Positions 44,524-51,804 of a stretch of 51,804 nt of DNA are shown in pieces. Under the pieces are notes generated by a model. It made no database searches and was not told where the DNA came from. It was given only the letters and a program-made list of their open reading frames with translations. How positions within the stretch are numbered: position 1 is the first letter of the stretch; every line of letters starts with the position of its first letter. Location of the stretch: the NCBI GenBank assembly GCA_011772965.1, contig WVYN01000077.1, forward strand, positions 34,139 to 85,942, read 5' to 3'. The position numbers were made by a program, and so were the translations under genes. This DNA comes from Gammaproteobacteria bacterium. GTDB lineage: Bacteria; Pseudomonadota; Gammaproteobacteria; Eutrophobiales; Eutrophobiaceae.

Positions 44524-44580
44524 ATGCAACGAACAGTTGTTGTATTCAAGAGACCTGCTGACCTGGTAACAGTTGCATGA
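44524..44580 (+). CDS. Possible 18-codon leader ORF overlapping a histidine kinase start
   Basis: ATG at 44524 opens a frame encoding MQRTVVVFKRPADLVTVA whose TGA overlaps the kinase ATG (ATGA, 44577-44580). The kinase has no clear ribosome binding site of its own, while GGGGGA lies 12-17 bp before this ATG. Translational coupling would explain both. The frame is short and could be chance. Confidence 0.3.
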   Translation: MQRTVVVFKRPADLVTVA

Positions 44581-45950
44581 GCCTGCGAATTCGCCTGACA
44601 ATATTAATTACTTTGCTTTTCATATTAATTTTTATGGGGGCAAGCTATTTCATTATAACCAATGCCCGTAATGCGATATTCAATGAAGTGCAGGCCACCG
44701 CTACGCTGACACTGCAATTGATAAAAATTGCCCTGACCAGTACCGCCAGTAGCGAACAAAGTGAATTACAGGATCAGGTACTTGAGGCCATTTCCCGTCT
44801 GGAGGATACCCGGCATCTGCACATCGAACTCTACCGTTACAATAACCCTTACCGCGAAAGCAGGCAGAGTATTAGTTCAGCCGAATCATTATCAGCACAG
44901 ACAATTGCCCCGACCTGGTATGCCCGGCTGGTGGAACCCCCGGCCATGGAGTTTCATCACTCCATTCAGGAGCTAGGCATGCCGGAAACAGAAATCATCA
45001 TACGGGCGAATCCAAGTGATGAAATCACTGAAAGCTGGACGGAAACCCGCGACTTACTCATGTTGCTGGTCTTGTTTGTGGTGCTGGCAAATCTACTGGT
45101 CTATATCACACTTGGACGAGGTTTACGGCCAATCGACAGTATTCTTCACGGTCTGGAAGGTATAGAGCGAGGTAATTACAGATTACGACTACCGGAATTC
45201 AAATTGCCTGAATTATCACGCATTTCATCCAAGTTCAATTTGATGGCCGAAGTGCTGCAAAAGAGCCAGGAAGAAAACCTTTACTTGACGCAACGCTCCC
45301 TCGCCATACAGGAAGATGAGAGACGTAAACTGGCTTATGAGCTTCACGATGAACTCGGTCAATCCATCACAGCTATTAAGGCCGTCGCCACCTCAATTGA
45401 GCAACAGTCATCCCGCGGCGATGAACTGACTCGCGAGGGTGCAGAAACGATTATCAATTTATCAAGCCGTATGTATGATGTTGCGAAGAACATGATGCAG
45501 CAATTACGTCCGCCGGCTCTGGATGAACTCGGATTACGGACGGCATTGCAGGACATGATTGATGACTGGAATGCCAGGCATCAGGATATTTTCTGTTATT
45601 TCAGTTTCAGCGGGGACGTAGATGGTCTTGGTGAACAGGTTGACATTAATATCTATCGCATCGTGCAGGAAAGTCTTACCAATATCATCAAACATGCCGG
45701 TGCCACAACGGTAAAGATCAACTTGCAAGAGATTACTGATGGTGGCCAAATTAACAATGATCGCAAGGTTGTAGAACTGGATATTGAAGACAACGGCATG
45801 GGTTTCCAGGCAACCGATGTGCAAAAAGGCCTGGGCCTGATGGGCATGCGTGAACGTTTACAGGCATTGAACGGGAGTTTCAATATAGAAACCGAACCCG
45901 GAAAAGGGACACGCATCAGGGTAACCATTCCACTCACGGGGAGAGGGTAA
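44577..45950 (+). CDS. NarX/UhpB-type sensor histidine kinase (HisKA_3)
   Basis: A 457-residue kinase. The first membrane helix is about 8-28 (ILITLLFILIFMGASYFII), the periplasmic region about 30-155, and the second helix about 158-180 (LLMLLVLFVVLANLLVYIT), followed by HAMP. The HisKA_3 phospho-acceptor His is in DERRKLAYELHDELGQSITA. The HATPase shows VQESLTNIIKHAGA, DIEDNGMGF and KGLGLMGMRERL. It is paired with the LuxR-type regulator 8 bp downstream. The signal is unknown. Confidence 0.93.
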   Translation: MSLRIRLTILITLLFILIFMGASYFIITNARNAIFNEVQATATLTLQLIKIALTSTASSEQSELQDQVLEAISRLEDTRHLHIELYRYNNPYRESRQSISSAESLSAQTIAPTWYARLVEPPAMEFHHSIQELGMPETEIIIRANPSDEITESWTETRDLLMLLVLFVVLANLLVYITLGRGLRPIDSILHGLEGIERGNYRLRLPEFKLPELSRISSKFNLMAEVLQKSQEENLYLTQRSLAIQEDERRKLAYELHDELGQSITAIKAVATSIEQQSSRGDELTREGAETIINLSSRMYDVAKNMMQQLRPPALDELGLRTALQDMIDDWNARHQDIFCYFSFSGDVDGLGEQVDINIYRIVQESLTNIIKHAGATTVKINLQEITDGGQINNDRKVVELDIEDNGMGFQATDVQKGLGLMGMRERLQALNGSFNIETEPGKGTRIRVTIPLTGRG

Positions 45951-45958
45951 AGAGAACC

Positions 45959-46606
45959 ATGACTGAATCGGAAAAAATCAGGGTCTTGCTGGTTGATGAT
46001 CATGCGGTGGTTCGGGCCGGTTACCGTGTATTGTTGAAAAACTGTGATGATATTGAGGTCGTTTGCGAGGCTGAATCTGGAGAGCGTGCCAGTCGGGCAT
46101 TTGTTGAATCAGAGCCTGACGTTGTGGTTATGGACCTGTCCATGCCAGGTTTGGGCGGACTGGAAGCCATTCGCCGAATCACGGCAAGGGATGACAAGGC
46201 AAGAATCCTGGTTTTCAGTATGCATGAAGACACGGTGTTTGTCGAACAGGCCTTGCAGGCCGGCGCCCAGGGTTACATTACCAAGAACAGTGCGCCGGAG
46301 GTCCTGATTGAGGCCATCAGGGAACTTGCATCCGGGAAGACGCATATTGACTCCGATATTTTGCAACGCCTGGCAATACAGAAAAGCCGGGGAAGGAATT
46401 CACCACTGTCGACACTGTCCACCCGTGAGTTTGAAATCTTTTGTCTGCTGGCCGAGGGTTTGAATACCAGTGAAATTGCCAAGCGCATGTCACTCAGTTA
46501 CAAAACGGTGGCCAATTACAGTACCCAGATCAAAAGCAAGTTAAACGTCACCAGCGTGGCTGAACTTGCCCGCCTGGCCATACGGCATAACATCATTAAT
46601 CCCTGA
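45959..46606 (+). CDS. LuxR/NarL-family response regulator
   Basis: A 215-residue regulator. Receiver with Asp59 in VVVMDLSMPGLGGLEAIRRI, conserved Asp pair LVDDH, and Lys in ITKNSAPEVLIEAI. The C-terminal GerE/LuxR helix-turn-helix is LSTREFEIFCLLAEGLNTSE with KTVANYSTQIKSKLNV. Its ribosome binding site AGAGAA precedes the ATG. It forms an operon with the kinase. NarL-type regulators in PQQ-using bacteria often control alcohol oxidation, but nothing in this sequence shows that target. Confidence 0.94.
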   Translation: MTESEKIRVLLVDDHAVVRAGYRVLLKNCDDIEVVCEAESGERASRAFVESEPDVVVMDLSMPGLGGLEAIRRITARDDKARILVFSMHEDTVFVEQALQAGAQGYITKNSAPEVLIEAIRELASGKTHIDSDILQRLAIQKSRGRNSPLSTLSTREFEIFCLLAEGLNTSEIAKRMSLSYKTVANYSTQIKSKLNVTSVAELARLAIRHNIINP

Positions 46607-46731
46607 TGATTTACAGTCACCGGGAAATATTCACTATAATTGCCTGATAATTCTGGAGGGATTGTCTTGCTAGGCCCTCTCCGTTAAGATATTTGGAATA
46701 AGTATAAAAATTATATTGTGGTAGCTCCGGT

Positions 46732-47280
46732 TTGAACGAACAATCCCCGTATCAAGAACGAGGCCCGGTCTGGGCCAGTTGGCTGGGTATCATGGCCATT
46801 GTCTTCGGCATATTCCTGACCGCAATGCATGGTAATGAGGTGCTCTCACATATTGTCTACAAACCGGGCACGGCGGCCGTGCAGGATATTCCGATCAATT
46901 GCCGTGAAGATGAGCTGATAGAAGAGGGCCTCAGTTTCACTGAGTGCAATCTCATGGGAACGACTGTCAAGAATGTGATCGTGTCCAGCCCGGACTGGTT
47001 CCGGAATTTTCACATTACTCTCTCAGCTGTCGGTGCGGTCATAGCCATTATATCGATTGTTATGGGTATTCTGCTTCTGGATTTCCGAGCCTGGATAGTT
47101 AAACCTGCCGTTCTCGTTTTTGGCTCTCTGTTGGTGATAGACATGATCAGTTTCCTCGCTATCGTCAATACCGGTCCTTTATTGAGGGCGATGTATTTAT
47201 GGGACACTCTGTTATGGGCCTTGATTCATGTGGTGTTGATGTCGGCCACCATGGCGGGACAACATTTGAATTCAGATTGA
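46732..47280 (+). CDS. Hypothetical four-helix membrane protein next to cytochrome b561
   Basis: A 182-residue protein starting at TTG 46732, with no clear ribosome binding site. Hydrophobic helices lie at about 16-35, 95-115, 118-140 and 150-172. Between the first two is a loop of about 55 residues with two Cys (INCREDELIEEGLSFTECNL) that could form a disulfide in the periplasm. No recognised family. It is followed 51 bp later by a cytochrome b561 gene, so a joint role in membrane redox is possible but unproven. Confidence 0.65.
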   Translation: MNEQSPYQERGPVWASWLGIMAIVFGIFLTAMHGNEVLSHIVYKPGTAAVQDIPINCREDELIEEGLSFTECNLMGTTVKNVIVSSPDWFRNFHITLSAVGAVIAIISIVMGILLLDFRAWIVKPAVLVFGSLLVIDMISFLAIVNTGPLLRAMYLWDTLLWALIHVVLMSATMAGQHLNSD

Positions 47281-47331
47281 TTATTATTTAACTTATTTTC
47301 CAAACGGCAATCAGAAGCAACAACATTACTC

Positions 47332-47874
47332 ATGCAACGACCAGGCTATAGCAGAACTGCCATCATCATGCACTGGCTGATGGCCATTTCCATTTTTTTC
47401 CTGTTTATTTCCAGCTGGTGGATGTTGTCGCTGCCGCTGCCATCGGAAGATTACAAATACCGGGTCCTGCCCTTCCAGTTACACAAAAATATCGGCATTA
47501 CCCTGATTTTCGTGCTTGGGCTCTTGCTCTATGTACGCTGGATTCATCGGCCAGCCCCTGTTGAGCCTACGGCCATGACACCGGCTATGCACAAGCTGGC
47601 TGCAGCGAATCATGTCGTTCTTTATCTGACAATTTTTGTCTGTTGCCTGAGTGGTTACCTGTCTTCCGCACACAGTGGCTGGACCACCACGCTCTGGTGG
47701 GTCCTGGATTTGCCCGACTGGGGCGAGGAGAGTGAGGAATTAAATATCCTGTTTTCTGATATTCATCTGTGGACCTGCTGGATCTTGCTGGCCCTGGTAG
47801 CCGCACATATCAGCGGGGCCATCTATCACGCCTTTCGACGCGACGGTCTGGTCCGGCGCATGATCCGTTGGTAG
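47332..47874 (+). CDS. Cytochrome b561 family protein
   Basis: A 180-residue inner-membrane di-heme b-type cytochrome of the COG3038/CybB group. Four helices carry likely heme-ligand His residues: IIMHWLMAISI near residue 14, PFQLHKNIGITL near 50, AAANHVVLYLT near 92 and LALVAAHISGAIYH near 160. CybB-type proteins pass electrons between quinol and periplasmic acceptors. It is complete, with a start at the usual position (RPGYSRTAIIMHW). Its direct partner is not identifiable here. Confidence 0.9.
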   Translation: MQRPGYSRTAIIMHWLMAISIFFLFISSWWMLSLPLPSEDYKYRVLPFQLHKNIGITLIFVLGLLLYVRWIHRPAPVEPTAMTPAMHKLAAANHVVLYLTIFVCCLSGYLSSAHSGWTTTLWWVLDLPDWGEESEELNILFSDIHLWTCWILLALVAAHISGAIYHAFRRDGLVRRMIRW

Positions 47875-47905
47875 ACAGATGGTTTATTGACTGGACAATC
47901 CTGAC

Positions 47906-48442
47906 CTAGCGTGGATCGACACTGAATTTTTGCCCGCCAACCGCAGCCTCATACATAAGGCCACCTTTCGCCTGGGTAAATATAGCCACGCCGCTGCTGT
48001 AATCCGCATCGGCCGATGCCCCAGCTGTCACCGCCACCGCTGAAGCCTGTGCATTAAGTTCGAAATTACCGCGTTTGAAATCGTTGAGCGCAACATCATC
48101 CTTGAAGAAGATAAATTCACTGTAGACCTGGCCACCAAACTGAAAACCAAATGAAAACTGCGTCATCTTTACCACAGCAGAGGGCGCACCATTTTCATAC
48201 AAGAGTCCCTTGCCGTAGGCCCCGCCAATGCCCACGCCACCTTTGCCCACGCTCGGGATAATCACGTAGCCGGCAGCCGCATTGAAAAAACGCTTCATGT
48301 CCGGATCAGACTTGAGCATCTCGGCCTTGGCGGCCTGGGCCTCTTTGTCCAGTGCCTCCACTTCACCCGGGTCCCAGGCTTGTGTTGATGATAGAGAAAA
48401 AACAGTCAATAACAACACGGTAAATTTCAAGCTTGTTTTCAT
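47906..48442 (-). CDS. SYLF/YSC84-domain lipid-binding protein
   Basis: A 178-residue secreted protein with signal peptide (LKFTVLLLTVFSLSSTQAW, cleavage near residue 22). The SYLF (DUF500, YSC84) domain fills the rest: FFNAAAGYVIIPSVGKGGVG, IGGAYGKGLLYENG, QFSFGFQFGGQVYSEFIFF, and the closing AKGGLMYEAAVGGQKFSVDP. Such proteins bind phosphoinositides in eukaryotes; the bacterial role is unknown. AGAGGA gives a good ribosome binding site. It is convergent with the cytochrome gene and divergent from the aor-like operon. Confidence 0.9.
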   Translation of the reverse strand: MKTSLKFTVLLLTVFSLSSTQAWDPGEVEALDKEAQAAKAEMLKSDPDMKRFFNAAAGYVIIPSVGKGGVGIGGAYGKGLLYENGAPSAVVKMTQFSFGFQFGGQVYSEFIFFKDDVALNDFKRGNFELNAQASAVAVTAGASADADYSSGVAIFTQAKGGLMYEAAVGGQKFSVDPR

Positions 48443-48606
48443 GGTTATCCTCTGGTGGTAGGAATCAGATATTCAACTCAGTAAAGATTAATTTGACTGC
48501 TGAAAGATCGCAAATGCATTGTCCGATGAGTGATAATGGAAAATCCGATCCATTGTCAACATTTACCTGATCATGCAGAAATATTTGCAATTCGCGTCAG
48601 CTGTGT

Positions 48607-48627
48607 TTGCAATATGCAACAATTGTT
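48607..48627. promoter_or_regulatory. Two overlapping palindromes in the region before the aor-like operon
   Basis: TTGCA-ATA-TGCAA (48607-48619) is a perfect 13-bp palindrome. It overlaps AACAATTGTT (48618-48627), a second perfect one. The 402-bp gene-free stretch 48443-48844 otherwise holds the tandem promoter-like repeats and nothing else that I can identify. An operator for the divergent genes is plausible; the binding protein is unknown. Confidence 0.3.
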
Positions 48628-48740
48628 CATGATTTTTTACATCGTTGGGAAAACTCGTTGACCCGCCAAGCAAATATTTAAAATCGTCCCGGAAGCATTG
48701 AATATGCCAGATTTATAAATCCATTTCATTACTAGAGTAA

Positions 48741-48756
48741 ACCCAGTAATATGGGT
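48741..48756. promoter_or_regulatory. Inverted repeat ACCCA-N6-TGGGT overlapping the first aor promoter repeat
   Basis: ACCCA at 48741-48745 and TGGGT, ending at 48756, flank GTAATA. The repeat covers the -35 area of the first promoter-like repeat, so a regulator bound here would affect its use. It is a single short repeat in an AT-rich region. Confidence 0.3.
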
Positions 48757-48796
48757 ATTAATGCTATAATTTAATATGGGTTATTAGTGCTATATT
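48747..48796 (+). promoter_or_regulatory. Tandem 25-bp repeat carrying duplicate extended -10 promoters
   Basis: Two near-copies of TAATATGGGT(T)ATTA, then A/GTGCTATA, begin at 48747 and 48772, with a period of about 25 bp. Each includes an extended -10: TGCTATAAT (48762-48770) and TGCTATATT (48788-48796). Both point at the ferredoxin gene 48-80 bp downstream. A degenerate third half-copy (TATGTTGGGTT) follows at 48797. Duplicated promoters or a tandem activator site are both possible. Confidence 0.5.
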
Positions 48797-48844
48797 TATG
48801 TTGGGTTTTGCTGTAAATAATAGAGTAAAGAGGGAGATGCCTAG

Positions 48845-49324
48845 ATGCTCAAATCACTCCAGATAGAGCCGGAGAAGTGTACCGGATGCCTTCAGTGCGA
48901 AATGGCCTGTTCCTACCAGGCAACGGGGGTATTTAATCCCGCCGTCTCACGGATCAAGATTTTTGCCTTCCACGAGGAAGGACGCTTTGTCCCCTATACC
49001 TGCACCCAGTGCTCCGAGGCCTGGTGTATGCACGCCTGTCCGGTGGAAGCGATTGTTTACAATGAAAAGACCGGGGCAAAGGAGGTCCTGGAAGATGTCT
49101 GCGTTGGCTGCAAGGTCTGCACCATTGCCTGCCCCTTCGGCACAGTGAATTACAACCAGGCAACCCGTGTGGTTTACAAATGTGACCTCTGCGGTGGCGA
49201 CCCGGAGTGTGCCAAGGCCTGTCCGACGGAGGCCATTACCTATGTCGATTCCGACCACACCGGCCTGGACCGCATGCGCGCGCATGCAGCCCAGAATCTC
49301 CCACAACAGAGTTCACAGACTTAG
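48845..49324 (+). CDS. aorA: Four-cluster ferredoxin subunit of aldehyde oxidoreductase (AorA-like)
   Basis: A 159-residue electron-transfer protein with sixteen Cys in four CxxC-type sets: CTGCLQCEMAC, CTQCSEAWCMHAC, CVGCKVCTIAC and CDLCGGDPECAKAC. This fits four [4Fe-4S] clusters, as in the AorA subunit of the Aromatoleum enzyme (established knowledge). The last 25 residues are a hydrophilic tail. GAGGGAG gives a ribosome binding site about 8 bp before the ATG. The large subunit follows after 12 bp. It would wire the tungsten site to the FAD subunit. Confidence 0.88.
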   Translation: MLKSLQIEPEKCTGCLQCEMACSYQATGVFNPAVSRIKIFAFHEEGRFVPYTCTQCSEAWCMHACPVEAIVYNEKTGAKEVLEDVCVGCKVCTIACPFGTVNYNQATRVVYKCDLCGGDPECAKACPTEAITYVDSDHTGLDRMRAHAAQNLPQQSSQT

Positions 49325-49336
49325 GAGGTTTGTAAC

Positions 49337-51208
49337 ATGGCGTGGACCAGAAATGTATTACGGGTCAACCTGACCAAGGGCAGCATTACCAACGAACCAC
49401 TCAATATGAAGTGGGCCAATGACTATTTGGGCCAACGCGGGCTTGCCACCAAGTACCTGGTGGAAGAGACCGATCCAAAATGCGATCCGCTGGGCCCGGA
49501 TAACAAGATGATCATGACCACCGGTCCCTTGACCGGTACCATGGCTTCCACCGGCGGCCGTTACTCTGTGGTTACCAAGAGCCCCCTGACCGGCGTCATT
49601 GCCTGTTCCAATTCCGGCGGTTTCATCGGCGCGGAAATCAAGAACGCCGGCTGGGACATGATCATCTTCGAAGGTAAGTCTCCGAAGCCCGTTTATCTTT
49701 ATATCGAAGACGACAAGGTCGAGTTGTTACCGGCCGATGATCTCTGGGGCAAGTCCGTCTGGGAAGCAGACGAGATGCTGCACAAGAAACACCAGGATCC
49801 CCTGTTGCGGGTGGCCACGGTGGGCCGTTCCGCCGAGGCCGGCTGCCTTTATTCCGGAATAATTAATGACTTACACCGTGCCGCCGGCCGTTCCGGGGTC
49901 GGTACGGTGATGGCCTCAAAGAATCTCAAGGCCGTCGCGGTCAGGGGTACCAAGGGAGTCTCCAACATCAAGGATCCCGCTGGCTTCATGAAGGCCACCC
50001 AGGAAGGCAAGAAGGTACTGGCTGAAAATGCGGTCACCGGGCAAGGCTTGCCGGCACTGGGCACTCAGGTGCTGATGAATGTCATCAATGAAATCGGCGC
50101 CATGCCAACCCGCAATTGGCGCGAAGTGCAGTTTGAGGGGGCCAGCAAAATCTCCGGTGAAGCCATGAAAGAACCTCGTCCCTCGGATGGCCGCCCTAAC
50201 CTCACGACCAACGCCGGGTGTTTCGGCTGCACCATCGCCTGTGGCCGAATCTCGACCATCGACAAGGGTCATTTCACAGTCGATAACAAGCCGGAATACT
50301 GGGGTGCTTCCGGGGGCCTGGAATACGAAGCGGCCTGGGCCCTAGGTTCAGACTGCGGCGTGGATGATCTGGATGCACTGACCTACGCCAACTTCCTTTG
50401 CAATGAAGATGGGTTTGATCCGATCGACTTCGGGTCTACTGTAGCCGCCGCCATGGAACTGTTCGAATCCGGTGCCATCACCACCAAGGAAACAGGGGGC
50501 GTCGAACTCAGGTTTGGTGATCCCAAGGCACTGGCCTGGGCCGCCGAGGTGGTGGCCAGGGGTGAAGGCTTTGGCAAGGACCTGGGTCTGGGTTCACAGC
50601 GGCTTTGTGAGAAATACGGCAAGCCGGAATTCTCCATGACGGTCAAGGGCCAGGCCTTTCCGGCCTATGATCCGCGCGGTATCCAGGGCATGGGTCTGAC
50701 CTATGCCACCTCCAACCGTGGGGCCTGTCACCTGCGCAGTTACACCGTGTCTTCCGAGGTGCTGGGGATCCCGGAAAAAACCGATCCACTGGTGACCGAC
50801 GGCAAGCCGGAACTGGTCAAGGCCTTCCAGGATGCCACCGCGGCGGTGGATTCATCCGGTCTGTGTGTGTTCACGGCCTTTGCCTGGACCCTGGAAGATA
50901 TCTCACCGCAGATCGATGCCGCCTGTGAAGGTGACTGGACTGCAGACAAACTTCTGGAAGTCGGTGAGCGCATCTGGAACATGGAACGCGACTATAATCT
51001 TGCTGCAGGTATCACCGGCAAGGACGATACCCTGCCCAAACGCCTGTTAAAGGATGCCGCCAAGACCGGCCCGGCCACCGGCAAGGTCAACGGTCTAGCT
51101 GAAATGCTCCCGCATTACTATGAGATCCGTGGCTGGACCAAGGACGGTGTGCCGACTCCGGACACACGCAAGCGTCTGGGCCTGAACCCGAAAGGCGTTG
51201 CGGCCTGA
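49337..51208 (+). CDS. aorB: Tungsten aldehyde ferredoxin oxidoreductase, catalytic subunit (AorB-like)
   Basis: A 623-residue member of the AOR family that oxidises aldehydes to acids at a tungsten bis-pterin centre. The N-terminal domain begins AWTRNVLRVNLTKGSI and continues TTGPLTGTMASTGGRYSVVT, a pterin-binding region, and AGRSGVGTVMASKNLKAVAV. The [4Fe-4S] ligands are three Cys in NAGCFGCTIACGR near residue 295 and a distant Cys in VDSSGLCVFTAF near 510. A perfect AGGAGGTTTGTAAC ribosome binding site precedes the ATG. The DNA looks richer in G+C than the core region, so acquisition by transfer is possible. Cofactor maturation and tungstate transport genes are not in the window. Confidence 0.94.
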   Translation: MAWTRNVLRVNLTKGSITNEPLNMKWANDYLGQRGLATKYLVEETDPKCDPLGPDNKMIMTTGPLTGTMASTGGRYSVVTKSPLTGVIACSNSGGFIGAEIKNAGWDMIIFEGKSPKPVYLYIEDDKVELLPADDLWGKSVWEADEMLHKKHQDPLLRVATVGRSAEAGCLYSGIINDLHRAAGRSGVGTVMASKNLKAVAVRGTKGVSNIKDPAGFMKATQEGKKVLAENAVTGQGLPALGTQVLMNVINEIGAMPTRNWREVQFEGASKISGEAMKEPRPSDGRPNLTTNAGCFGCTIACGRISTIDKGHFTVDNKPEYWGASGGLEYEAAWALGSDCGVDDLDALTYANFLCNEDGFDPIDFGSTVAAAMELFESGAITTKETGGVELRFGDPKALAWAAEVVARGEGFGKDLGLGSQRLCEKYGKPEFSMTVKGQAFPAYDPRGIQGMGLTYATSNRGACHLRSYTVSSEVLGIPEKTDPLVTDGKPELVKAFQDATAAVDSSGLCVFTAFAWTLEDISPQIDAACEGDWTADKLLEVGERIWNMERDYNLAAGITGKDDTLPKRLLKDAAKTGPATGKVNGLAEMLPHYYEIRGWTKDGVPTPDTRKRLGLNPKGVAA

Positions 51209-51223
51209 TCCACGGCGGTTGCT

Positions 51224-51804
51224 ATGGAACATGTGATCATCGGAGCCGGCCCCGCGGGCGTGATTGCCGCCGAGACCCTGCGCAAGGTTGCCCCGAGTGC
51301 AAAAGTCACGATCGTCGGCGATGAAAAAGAACCGCCTTATTCCAGGATGGCGCTGCCTTATTACCTGATCGAAAAGATCGATGAAAAAGGGACCTATCTG
51401 CGCAAGAACGGATCGCATTTCCAGGACACGGGCATCAACCTGATCCAGGACCGGGTGACCAGCGTCGATACCAGGGACAAGTACCTCACCCTGCAGAAAG
51501 GCGGGTCGGTAAAATACGACCGGCTCCTCATCGCCACAGGCTCCCATCCGATCTCACCGCCCATACCGGGTATCGATCTGCCCGGGGTCTATCCCTGCTG
51601 GACCCTGGAAGACGGGCGCAATATCGCCAACAAGGCCAAACAAGGCTCGGACGTGGTGCTGATGGGGGCCGGCTTTATCGGCTGCATCATTCTTGAAGCA
51701 TTGGCCGAACGCGGTGTCAACCTGACCGTGATCGAGATGGGAGACCGCATGGTCCCCCGGATGATGAACCAGACCGCCGGCAACCTGATCAAGAAATGGT
51801 GCCA
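51224..51804 (+). CDS. aorC: FAD/NAD-binding oxidoreductase subunit, N-terminal part (AorC-like, runs off right edge)
   Basis: I translated 193 codons from ATG 51224. The FAD loop HVIIGAGPAGVIAAETLRK is at residues 3-21, followed by EPPYSRMALPYYL and the ATG motif YDRLLIATGSHP near 100. A second GxGxxG (VVLMGAGFIGCIILEALAE) near 145 would bind NAD(H). This layout matches NADH-dependent pyridine nucleotide-disulfide-type reductases and fits the FAD subunit AorC of NAD-linked aldehyde oxidoreductase. It lies 15 bp after the tungsten subunit. The C-terminal dimer domain is cut off. Confidence 0.85.
   Translation, partial: MEHVIIGAGPAGVIAAETLRKVAPSAKVTIVGDEKEPPYSRMALPYYLIEKIDEKGTYLRKNGSHFQDTGINLIQDRVTSVDTRDKYLTLQKGGSVKYDRLLIATGSHPISPPIPGIDLPGVYPCWTLEDGRNIANKAKQGSDVVLMGAGFIGCIILEALAERGVNLTVIEMGDRMVPRMMNQTAGNLIKKWC

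Noticed and set aside
46652-46679. GAGGG/CCCTC arms as a terminator after the LuxR-type gene
   Set aside because: The arms are 5 bp with a loop of about 14 nt and there is no T-tract directly after, so the structure is weak.
1-51804. CRISPR arrays, tRNA/rRNA genes, insertion sequences or prophage
   Set aside because: Reading the sequence showed no regularly spaced repeats, no cloverleaf candidates, no transposase or phage structural genes. A tool-based scan would be needed to exclude small RNAs.

Overview
The window is a gammaproteobacterial chromosome segment. Its left 22 kb carries the order glnD-map / rpsB-tsf-pyrH-frr-uppS-cdsA-dxr-rseP-bamA-skp-lpxD-fabZ-lpxA-lpxB-rnhB-dnaE-accA-tilS, which is typical of that class (established knowledge). 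The right part adds a TtpC-type TonB system, an HME-type RND pump, PQQ-related genes and a tungsten aldehyde oxidoreductase. This suggests an environmental, respiring Gram-negative that oxidises alcohols and aldehydes. The genus cannot be named from the sequence alone.

Region 1 (1-22940) is core biology. GlnD (N-terminal part only) and methionine aminopeptidase lie on the minus strand, divergent from a tightly packed plus-strand set for translation (S2, EF-Ts, RRF), UMP kinase, undecaprenyl-PP, CDP-DAG and MEP isoprenoid synthesis, RseP, outer-membrane assembly (BamA, Skp), lipid A synthesis, RNase HII, Pol III alpha, AccA and TilS. Oddities are a long acidic-then-lysine-rich tail on S2 and several TTG starts, two of them overlapping the previous stop as TTGA. 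An unrecognised 250-residue protein ends the block.

Region 2 (22974-26017, minus) looks like one operon: an L,D-transpeptidase, a DUF302-like periplasmic protein, a four-helix MotA/TolQ/ExbB-family channel protein, a one-helix ExbD/TolR-like partner with an unusual DUF2135-like periplasmic domain, and a two-helix membrane protein. It reads as an uncharacterised ion-driven envelope machine.

Region 3 (26103-29817) is the most coherent candidate system. A 24-codon pqqA (PQQ precursor peptide) on the minus strand has its own terminator, a strong ribosome binding site, a terminator-like hairpin in its leader, a good sigma-54 -24/-12 match, and a 15-bp inverted repeat further upstream that could be an enhancer site. 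Divergent from it lie a membrane histidine kinase, a GAFTSA-bearing sigma-54 activator and an MxaD-like SRPBCC protein. I infer that this two-component system controls PQQ precursor synthesis.

Region 4 (29832-39461) holds a type II NADH dehydrogenase, a DUF1244 protein, a TraB/GumN protein, a TolC-adaptor-RND efflux set and a receiver-Ser/Thr kinase fusion. Region 5 (39458-44461, minus) is a DUF3450-TtpC-ExbB-ExbD-TonB-TPR operon with a Fur-box-like site upstream. Region 6 (44524-48442) contains a NarX/LuxR-type two-component pair preceded by an overlapping small ORF, a small membrane protein, a cytochrome b561 and a SYLF/YSC84 lipoprotein-like protein. Region 7 (48443-51804) is an aorABC-like operon (four-cluster ferredoxin subunit, tungsten catalytic subunit, truncated FAD subunit) behind a 400-bp regulatory region with tandem promoter-like repeats. 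I saw no tRNA, rRNA, CRISPR array or insertion sequence.
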